Shown: positions 58,490 through 64,000 of the stretch, one piece after another
Layout of the letters: each line of letters opens with the position of its first letter
How positions within the stretch are numbered: the first letter of the stretch is position 1
Origin: Streptomyces sp. R33
GTDB taxonomy: Bacteria; Actinomycetota; Actinomycetes; Streptomycetales; Streptomycetaceae
Direction of reading: 5' to 3'
DNA length: 64,000 nucleotides
NCBI RefSeq assembly: GCF_041200175.1
Contig: NZ_CP165727.1
Coordinates: 6,017,501 to 6,081,500 of the forward strand
Translations under genes and position numbers: made by a program
The notes under the pieces: generated by a model
Database searches by the model: none
Seen by the model: the letters and a program-made list of their open reading frames with translations, nothing else
What the model was told of the DNA's origin: nothing

Positions 58490-59383
58490 ATGCGTATCGC
58501 CATCACCGGCTCCACCGGCCTCATCGGCCAAGCCCTCGTACGGTCCCTGCGCGCAGACGGCCACGACGTCGTCCGCTTCGTGCGCCGCACGCCCGCCGCA
58601 CCCGACGAGGCGGCCTGGGACCCGCGGCGCGGGTACGTCGACCCCGCCGGGCTCGCCGGCTGCGGGGCCGTCGTCCACCTAGCGGGGGCCGGGGTCGGCG
58701 AACACCGGTGGACCGCCGCCTACAAGAAGGAGATCCGGGACAGCCGGGTGGCGGGAACCAGCGCCCTGGCCCGGGCGATCGCCGCGCTCGATGCGCCCCC
58801 CGCCGTCTTCGTCTGCGGCTCCGCCATCGGCTACTACGGCGACACCGGCGACCGCGCCGTCGACGAGCACGCCCCGGCGGGGCAGGGCTTCCTGCCCGAG
58901 GTCTGCATCGAGTGGGAGGCGGCCGCCGCCCCCGCCCAGGAGGCCGGCGTACGGACGGTCTTCGCCCGGACCGGACTGGTGGTCGCCGCCGAGGGCGGGG
59001 CCTGGGGCAAGCTGTTCCCGATCTTCCGCGCCGGGATCGGCGGCCGGCTCGGCAACGGCCGGCAGTACTGGTCCTTCATCTCCATGCACGACGAGATCGC
59101 CGCGCTGCGGCACGCCATCGACACCCCGGAGCTGTCCGGCCCCGTCAACCTGACCGCCCCCGAGCCGCTGACCAACCGTGAGGTCACCGCCGCGATGGGC
59201 CGGGTACTGCACCGGCCGACGCCGTTCCCCGTACCGGCGCCCGCCTTGCGCGTGGTCCTGGGGGAGTTCGCCGGGGACGTTCTCGGCAGTCAGCGGGTAC
59301 GGCCCGCCCGGCTGTTGGAGACGGGGTTCACCTTCCGGCACCCGGGCATCAACGAGGCGATCCGCGCCGCGCTCGCCCGCTAG
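58490..59383 (+). CDS. TIGR01777-family NAD-dependent epimerase/SDR-like protein
   Basis: A 297-residue protein with an N-terminal Rossmann motif MRIAITGSTGLIGQALVRSL, the family segment VVHLAGAGVGEHRW, GSAIGYYGDTGDR with the active-site Tyr position, FARTGLVV, and the C-terminal DUF1731-like part RPTPFPVPAPALRVVLGEFA and LLETGFTFRHPGI. Its biochemical role is not settled; members are linked with cell division inhibitor-like names. ATG 58490 lacks a Shine-Dalgarno sequence, with CATCAT 6 nt upstream. The TAG stop is part of the CTAG end of the palindromic element at 59380. Confidence 0.92.
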   Translation: MRIAITGSTGLIGQALVRSLRADGHDVVRFVRRTPAAPDEAAWDPRRGYVDPAGLAGCGAVVHLAGAGVGEHRWTAAYKKEIRDSRVAGTSALARAIAALDAPPAVFVCGSAIGYYGDTGDRAVDEHAPAGQGFLPEVCIEWEAAAAPAQEAGVRTVFARTGLVVAAEGGAWGKLFPIFRAGIGGRLGNGRQYWSFISMHDEIAALRHAIDTPELSGPVNLTAPEPLTNREVTAAMGRVLHRPTPFPVPAPALRVVLGEFAGDVLGSQRVRPARLLETGFTFRHPGINEAIRAALAR

Positions 59384-59449
59384 GGGGTGTCTGACGGATC
59401 AGGGCCGGGCCCGGGTCTATCCGACCCCGACCCGTCAGACACCCCCTAG
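59380..59449. repeat. 70-bp palindromic element with CTAGGGGGTGTC ends
   Basis: The left arm begins CTAGGGGGTGTCTGACGG (59380-59397) and pairs exactly with 59432-59449; the pairing continues inward with a few mismatches, so nearly the whole element folds as one hairpin. The first 12 bp match the element at 28775-28868. The left CTAG provides the TAG stop of the epimerase-like gene. Confidence 0.8.
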
Positions 59450-59498
59450 CCGCTCGCTCCGTCCCGGACCCCCACCGCGGCGCGCGGCTCCGGCGCCG

Positions 59499-59539
59499 TG
59501 CGACCGGTCGTGACCCGGATGCGACCGGTGTGCGACCGG
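59499..59539. promoter_or_regulatory. Helically phased TGCGACCGG repeats
   Basis: TGCGACCGG starts at 59499, 59520 and 59531, spacings of 21 and 11 bp, thus on one face of the helix. They lie about 100-137 bp before the FAD oxidoreductase start at 59636. A site for a regulator is plausible. The rest of the 59450-59635 gap shows only the ribosome-binding site. Confidence 0.45.
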
Positions 59540-59635
59540 AGTCGGACGTAATACGGCACCGAACTCGGGTTCCCATCGAGCCCGTTGGGGGAAGGAGGAT
59601 CCCCACACAGCCGCGCCGACCTCGGGGAGGGGCAC

Positions 59636-60892
59636 GTGCTCAGCAGCTCACACCGCGCCGCACAGCATGCGGACGTCGTCATCGTAGGAGCCGGGGTCTC
59701 AGGACTCGCGGCCGCACACCACCTGATCGCGGCAGGGGTCACGGTCACCGTTCTGGAGGCCGCCGACGATCCCGGCGGCCGGATGGCCACCGAGCACGTC
59801 GACGGATTCCGGCTGGACCGGATCGGGCAGCTGCTCAACACCTCGTACACGGAGCTCGACCGGACCCCCGGCCTGGCCGGACTGGTCCTGCGGCCCTTCG
59901 CACCGGGGGTGCTCGTCCACACGGACGGCAGGCAGCTGCGCGCCGGAGCGCTGACCCCGGCCCGTGCGCTGGCCAGCGGCTCCTTCGACCAGGCCCGGCT
60001 CAGCGCCTACCTCGGCCGGCTCGCCGCCGTGCCCGTGGAACGCGTACTGGCCCGCCCCGAGCGCACGGCACTCGCCGCCCTGCGCTCCCGGGCCCACGGC
60101 ACGACCCTGCGGCCCCTGCTCGCCGCCCTGCTGCGCGATCCGGAGCTCACCACCTCCAGCCGCGTCGCCGACCTCGCCCTGCGCACCTTCGCCCGCGGCC
60201 GGCTCGCCGTGCCCGAGGGCGGCGCCGCCACCCTGCCCGGGCTGCTCGCCGCCACCCTGCCGCCCGGCACGGTGCGCACCGGGGTCCGGGTCCGGTCGGT
60301 GGCGACCCGACTCGTCACCACCGAGGAGCACGGCGACTTCAGCTGCCGCTCCGCCGTCCTGGCGACCGGCGCGCGGGCCGCCGCCGAACTGCTGCCGGGG
60401 CTGCGGGTGCCGGAGTTCCACGAGATCACCGTCATCCACCACGCCACCGCCGCCCCGCTCCCGCGGGACGGCTCGCTCCTGCTCGACGGCGATCCGCGCT
60501 GGCCCGTCGCGCACACCGCCGTGATGAGCGCGGTCGACCCGACGCGGGCCCCGGCCGGCCGGAGCCTGGTCACCACCACCGTGCTCGGCCCGCCGCCGCC
60601 CGCGCGGACGGTCGCCTCGCGCCTGTCCCGGCTGTACGAGACCGGCACCCGGGACTGGGAGCTGCTGGCCGTGCACCACACCCCGGAGGCCGTCCCCGCG
60701 ATGTCGCCGCCCCATGACCTGCGCCGTCCGGTCCGGGTCCTGGCCGGGCTGTACGTGTGCGGCGACCACCGCGACTCCAACACCGTCCAGGGGGCACTGC
60801 ACTCGGCCCGCCGCGCCGCCACGGCCGCCCTGCGCGACTTCGGCATCCGGCTCCCGGCGAGCGCGGAACCCGCCCTTCCGGCGGTGGCCTGA
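59636..60892 (+). CDS. FAD-dependent oxidoreductase (amine oxidase/protoporphyrinogen oxidase-like)
   Basis: A 418-residue flavoprotein. The dinucleotide-binding motif DVVIVGAGVSGLAAAHHL lies at residues about 12-29, then VLEAADDPGGRMAT, the second FAD segment in the middle (SAVLATGARAAAELL), and the C-terminal YVCGDHRDSNTVQGALHSAR where FAD is closed in. The domain order is that of NAD(P)-binding amine-oxidase-like proteins. GTG 59636 has GGGGAGG 6 nt upstream. It is cytoplasmic, substrate unknown. A strong hairpin follows at 60921. Confidence 0.88.
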   Translation: MLSSSHRAAQHADVVIVGAGVSGLAAAHHLIAAGVTVTVLEAADDPGGRMATEHVDGFRLDRIGQLLNTSYTELDRTPGLAGLVLRPFAPGVLVHTDGRQLRAGALTPARALASGSFDQARLSAYLGRLAAVPVERVLARPERTALAALRSRAHGTTLRPLLAALLRDPELTTSSRVADLALRTFARGRLAVPEGGAATLPGLLAATLPPGTVRTGVRVRSVATRLVTTEEHGDFSCRSAVLATGARAAAELLPGLRVPEFHEITVIHHATAAPLPRDGSLLLDGDPRWPVAHTAVMSAVDPTRAPAGRSLVTTTVLGPPPPARTVASRLSRLYETGTRDWELLAVHHTPEAVPAMSPPHDLRRPVRVLAGLYVCGDHRDSNTVQGALHSARRAATAALRDFGIRLPASAEPALPAVA

Positions 60893-60920
60893 GAACCATG
60901 GCCTGAGCACCACGGCGCCA

Positions 60921-60951
60921 GGGCCCGGTTCCGCCCCGCGGAACCGGGCCC
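60921..60951. terminator. Bidirectional terminator hairpin
   Basis: GGGCCCGGTTCCGC (60921-60934) and GCGGAACCGGGCCC (60938-60951) are perfect 14-bp arms with a 3-nt loop between converging genes. Confidence 0.88.
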
Positions 60952-60974
60952 ACGCCTGACCCCGTATCAGCAGC

Positions 60975-62432
60975 TCACGACAGCGCCGCCACCCGGTCCC
61001 GGTACGTCCGCACCGCCGAGGCGTCCCGGTACGGCTCCAGCCGGCGCTCGAAGTCCCGTACGTACTCCACCGCGCGCACCGACCGCATCTCCATCGCCTG
61101 CTGCGCCGCCTCCGCACCCAGCGCGCACGCCTGGTCCAGCTCGCCCAGCCCCAGCCGCGCCGTGGCCAGCACCACCCGGCACAACAGCCGCGAGCGCGCG
61201 AACGCGGGCGCCCGCAACTGCAGGGACCGCTCCGCGTGCTGAGCCGAGGCCCGGTACTGCTGGAGGTCCCGGTGGCAGTGCCCGAACTCGTCCGCCAGCT
61301 GCGCCTCGTCGAACAATCGCGCCCAGTGGGGTACGTCGTCCCCCGGCCGGGCCGCACCCAGCGCGCGCTCGGCCCGCACCAGCGAGGCCGTCGCCGCCCG
61401 GACCTCGCCGAGCACCGCGTGCCCGCGCGCCTCCGCCGAGTGCAGGAGCGCCTGCACCACGGGCGGCGGCCCCGAGCCGACGCCCTGCTGCGCGACGCGG
61501 GCCAGCTGCACGGCCTCCCGGCCGTGGCCGAGGTACACGGCCTGCCGGCTCATGGTCACCAGCACGTACGAGCCGTACGGCCGGTCCCCGGCGGCCTGCG
61601 CGAGGCGCAGCGCCTGCACGAAGTACCGCTGGGCGAGCCCGTGCGCGGCGATGTCGTACGAGGTCCAGCCCGCGAGCCGGGTCAGGTCGGCAGCGGCCGA
61701 GAACAGCCGCCGCCCGGTGGTCTCCCCGTAGGTGCCGCGGAGCATGGGCTCGGCCTCGTGCTCGAGGTAGCGCACCAGGGCCTGCCGGGCGTGCCCGCCG
61801 CCGTAGGTCTGGTCCAGGGTCCGGAACAGCTCGCTCACCGACCGCAGCGCCGCGATGTCCCCGCCGGTCACCCGCTGGCCGGGGCCCCGGTCGATCTGCC
61901 GCTGGCGGGGCACCGAGCTGCGCCCCTGCACCGGGACGCGGGCCGCCGCCGCGGCCGCCGCCGCCGCCGGGTCCGCGCCGCGGCCCACGCGCTCGTCGGG
62001 CCGCCCGATGAGCCAGTCCCGGCTGGGCACGACCAGCCCGGCCGGGGTGAACGCGATCTTCCGCAGCTCGGCGTGGGAGCCGGAGTCCTTGCGCCAGAGC
62101 CCGCTGGCGATGTCGACGGCCTCCTCCGGGGTGGCCGCGAACTCCAGACCGGCGTAGACGGGCGCGCAGGCGTCCAGGCCCAGGTCCTGTGCGGAGAGCC
62201 GCCGGCCCAGGCGCCGGGTGAAGACCTCGGCGATCAGCGCCGGGGTGGTCCCGCGCGGCTGCTGCCCGCGCAGCCACCGGGTCACGGAGGTCTTGTCGTA
62301 CCGCAGATCGAGACCGTGCTCCAGGCCGAGCTGGTCGACGCGGCGGGCCAGACCGGCGTTGGAGAACCCGGCTTCCGCGATCAGCGCCGCGAGCTGCCGG
62401 TTGGGGACGCGCTGGGCAGGTCGTTCCGTCAT
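60975..62432 (-). CDS. Regulator with N-terminal helix-turn-helix-like region and TPR-type helices
   Basis: A 485-residue protein. The N-terminal region NRQLAALIAEAGFSNAGLAR and YDKTSVTRWLRGQQPRGTTP is a helix-turn-helix-like unit of the kind found in NsdA-like Streptomyces regulators. A poly-Ala run (nine Ala) lies near residue 165. The C-terminal 280 residues are helical repeats of TPR type (FVQALRLAQAAGDRPYGSYV; LHSAEARGHAVLGEVRAATA; LGLGELDQACALGAEAAQQA). NsdA-like proteins affect differentiation and antibiotic production; membership is inferred. ATG 62432 has GGAG only 3 nt upstream. It is divergent from the zinc-ribbon gene. Confidence 0.8.
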   Translation of the reverse strand: MTERPAQRVPNRQLAALIAEAGFSNAGLARRVDQLGLEHGLDLRYDKTSVTRWLRGQQPRGTTPALIAEVFTRRLGRRLSAQDLGLDACAPVYAGLEFAATPEEAVDIASGLWRKDSGSHAELRKIAFTPAGLVVPSRDWLIGRPDERVGRGADPAAAAAAAAARVPVQGRSSVPRQRQIDRGPGQRVTGGDIAALRSVSELFRTLDQTYGGGHARQALVRYLEHEAEPMLRGTYGETTGRRLFSAAADLTRLAGWTSYDIAAHGLAQRYFVQALRLAQAAGDRPYGSYVLVTMSRQAVYLGHGREAVQLARVAQQGVGSGPPPVVQALLHSAEARGHAVLGEVRAATASLVRAERALGAARPGDDVPHWARLFDEAQLADEFGHCHRDLQQYRASAQHAERSLQLRAPAFARSRLLCRVVLATARLGLGELDQACALGAEAAQQAMEMRSVRAVEYVRDFERRLEPYRDASAVRTYRDRVAALS

Positions 62433-62605
62433 CGGCTCCACGGTTTCCTGACGTGACGGACCGGAGTCCCGGCCCTGTGAACGGCGTGAATGTAGCGGCG
62501 AACTCCGCTCATGCCGCCCCCTCTGTCCCACATTCATCCGATCGTGTGCAGAATCGGTAGGGCTCTTTACGGACCGCCCCCTTCCGTCCGCGTACGCTGC
62601 GCGAC

Positions 62606-62923
62606 ATGACCCGCAGGCCCACCGCGGCGGAGCCCTCCGCCGACGCCACCGCGCCACTGCCCGCGCCCGGGCTGCCCGCGCCGCTGACGGCGCCCGAGCT
62701 GACCGAGGCCGAGTGCCGCCGGTGCGGCACGTACATCGCGGGCCTGGACGGCCGGTACGCGTGCGGGGTCTGCGGCTGGGTCAACGACCACTCCGAGGGC
62801 CACCGGCGGCTGCCGCGGGCCGACGAGGACCCGGACCGGCCGCCCCGGGGCCGCAGGCGGCCCAGGCCGCTGCCGCCGGGCCCGCAGGACGGGCCGCCGC
62901 CAGGGCCGCCGACGGGTGACTGA
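62606..62923 (+). CDS. Small zinc-ribbon-like protein
   Basis: A 105-residue protein with a Pro/Ala-rich N-terminus, a central CRRCGTYIAGLDGRYACGVC (C-x2-C...C-x2-C) metal-binding knuckle at about residues 37-56, and a Pro/Arg-rich C-terminus. It may bind zinc and perhaps nucleic acid or protein. ATG 62606 has no Shine-Dalgarno sequence; TACGCT lies 7 nt upstream, fitting a leaderless message. It precedes lipB by 77 bp. Confidence 0.7.
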   Translation: MTRRPTAAEPSADATAPLPAPGLPAPLTAPELTEAECRRCGTYIAGLDGRYACGVCGWVNDHSEGHRRLPRADEDPDRPPRGRRRPRPLPPGPQDGPPPGPPTGD

Positions 62924-63000
62924 GGGGTCGGAATCCGGCCGCCGTACTCTTGGCTTGGCACGATACGTGCACACGGCAGGTTCAACGAGGAGGCGCTGCG

Positions 63001-63798
63001 GTGGCTGAGCTTGGGTTTGTCCGTCTGGGCTTCGGACCCGATTACGTCGAGTACACCCGGGCCTGGGAGGAGCAGCGGCGGGTCCACGCCGCGCGCTTCG
63101 CGGACGAGATAGGCGACACCTGCCTGCTGCTGGAGCACGAGCCCGTCTACACCGCCGGCCGGCGCACCGCCGACAACGAGCGGCCGCTGGACGGCACACC
63201 CGTCGTGGACGTGGACCGCGGCGGCAAGATCACCTGGCACGGCCCGGGCCAGCTGGTCGGCTACCCGATCATGAAGCTGCCCCGCCCCGTCGACGTCGTC
63301 GCGCACGTCCGCCGCCTGGAGGAGGCGCTGATCCGCACCGCCGCCGAGTTCGGCCTGGAGACCACCCGGGTCGAGGGCCGCTCCGGCGTGTGGGTGCTGG
63401 GCGACCCGATCGACGAGCGTCCGAAGATCGGCGGCCTCTCCCTCGACTTCGACCCGCGGCTGACGGACGAGGAGTTCGACCCGCGCCTGAACGGCCCCGA
63501 GTACGCCCCCTCCAACGCCGGCCAGCGCCGCGAGGACCGCAAGCTCGCCGCGATCGGCATCCGCGTCGCCAAGGGCGTCACCATGCACGGCTTCGCGATC
63601 AACGTGAACCCGGACAGCACCTGGTTCGACCGGATCATCCCGTGCGGGATCCGGGACGCCGGTGTGACCTCGCTCTCGTACGAACTGGGCCGGGAGATCA
63701 CCATCGCCGAGGTGCTGCCGGTCGTCGAACGTCACCTGAAGGGCGTACTGGAGCAGGCCGAGCTGCGGCCCCGGGAGATCGAGCCGGCCGCCGGCTGA
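63001..63798 (+). CDS. lipB: Octanoyltransferase
   Basis: A 265-residue enzyme that moves octanoate from acyl carrier protein to lipoyl domains, the first step of lipoate synthesis. Family segments are LLLEHEPVYTAGRR, GGKITWHGPGQLVGYPI, RSGVWV, KLAAIGIRVAKGVTMHGFAI with the catalytic Lys, and IIPCGI with the catalytic Cys. The GTG at 63001 has GAGGAGG 7 nt upstream. lipA follows after 110 bp on the same strand. Confidence 0.97.
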   Translation: MAELGFVRLGFGPDYVEYTRAWEEQRRVHAARFADEIGDTCLLLEHEPVYTAGRRTADNERPLDGTPVVDVDRGGKITWHGPGQLVGYPIMKLPRPVDVVAHVRRLEEALIRTAAEFGLETTRVEGRSGVWVLGDPIDERPKIGGLSLDFDPRLTDEEFDPRLNGPEYAPSNAGQRREDRKLAAIGIRVAKGVTMHGFAINVNPDSTWFDRIIPCGIRDAGVTSLSYELGREITIAEVLPVVERHLKGVLEQAELRPREIEPAAG

Positions 63799-63908
63799 CG
63801 CCCGGGGGAATGCGACCGCCGCCCCCCAGGTTGGCGGACGTAAGAGCGTATGAAATTACGGGCGTACCCTGGTGGGCGCCGAAGAATCGAAGTCACAGGG
63901 AGCCGGTC

Positions 63909-64000
63909 GTGTCCGCAGTCGCACCCGACGGACGCAAGATGCTGCGCCTCGAGGTCCGTAACGCCCAGACGCCCATCGAGCGCAAGCCCGAGTGGATCAA
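63909..64000 (+). CDS. lipA: Lipoyl synthase, N-terminal part (cut by the window end)
   Basis: A GTG at 63909 with GGGAG 7 nt upstream opens a frame reading SAVAPDGRKMLRLEVRNAQT then PIERKPEWIK and leaves the window. The RLEVRNAQTPIERKPEWIK-type start is characteristic of actinobacterial LipA, the radical SAM enzyme that inserts sulfur into octanoyl groups, and the position after lipB agrees. Catalytic cysteines lie outside the window. Confidence 0.9.
   Translation, partial: MSAVAPDGRKMLRLEVRNAQTPIERKPEWI

Noticed and set aside
1..64000. tRNA, rRNA or prophage genes
   Set aside because: No cloverleaf with T-loop signature, rRNA-like stretch, integrase or phage structural gene was recognised in any gap or gene; a dedicated tRNA scan would settle the RNA part.

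Overview
The window looks like chromosome from a Streptomyces species. It is very GC-rich with strong third-position GC bias, has many GTG starts and one TTG start, and carries Streptomyces-typical families: an XRE/DUF5753 regulator with a DUF397 partner, a MocR-type regulator, a eukaryotic-type glutamine synthetase GlnII, GlnE, a malR/malEFG locus, a secreted amylase and an amylase-pullulanase fusion. From memory, the order glnE - mal - pulA - glnII - lipB - lipA resembles the S. coelicolor core chromosome, with extra genes in between. I saw no tRNA, rRNA, CRISPR, prophage or intact insertion sequence.

Layout. 1-6.0 kb: the tail of an upstream gene, then two tandem PIG-L deacetylase paralogues with C-terminal propeller-like regions; the second has a long repetitive Pro/Gly/Trp N-terminus and one membrane segment. 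6.1-9.1 kb: glnE. 9.2-14.1 kb: an alpha/beta hydrolase, a helix-turn-helix protein, and an overlapping XRE/DUF5753 - DUF397 - HEAT-repeat operon. 14.1-17.9 kb: a TetR regulator divergent from an APC permease and amidohydrolase operon. 17.9-19.9 kb: an orphan Imm49-like protein and a PAP2 phosphatase.

19.9-38.8 kb: starch and maltodextrin use. malR and a GH13 glucosidase run left; malE-malF-malG, a second GH13 glucosidase and a second LacI-family regulator run right, so the transporter is flanked by a mirrored pair of glucosidase/repressor genes. Beyond an unrelated low-GC two-gene insert (28.9-31.2 kb: a propeller protein and an aerolysin/ETX-MTX2-like protein) lie the secreted alpha-amylase and the extracellular amylase-pullulanase. 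The likely flow is extracellular depolymerisation, uptake by MalEFG, then cytoplasmic hydrolysis, with CTTGCA/TGCAAG-type operators at three places coordinating expression.

38.8-42.1 kb: a GNAT gene, a TetR gene, a plant-type ferredoxin reductase and a PF10118 di-iron protein. 42.2-49.8 kb: a lipoprotein, a membrane protein with a sigma-factor-like N-terminus, a tyrosine phosphatase, a rhomboid-like protein, and a Met/His-rich membrane protein next to a PepSY-type membrane protein. 49.9-53.9 kb: a winged-helix regulator without a clear receiver domain, a 39-residue ORF, glnII with a GlnR-like box, a Gfo/Idh/MocA oxidoreductase and a small membrane protein. 53.9-60.9 kb: a MocR regulator, an ArsC-like protein, an 85-residue basic protein, a SpoIIE-type phosphatase, a VIT-family transporter, a TIGR01777 epimerase-like protein and an FAD oxidoreductase. 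60.9-64 kb: a TPR-type regulator, a zinc-ribbon protein, lipB and the start of lipA.

Two palindromic elements with identical CTAGGGGGTGTC ends overlap the stop codons of two unrelated genes. Several genes appear to be expressed from leaderless transcripts. All assignments come from reading the sequence and from family knowledge; no search was run.
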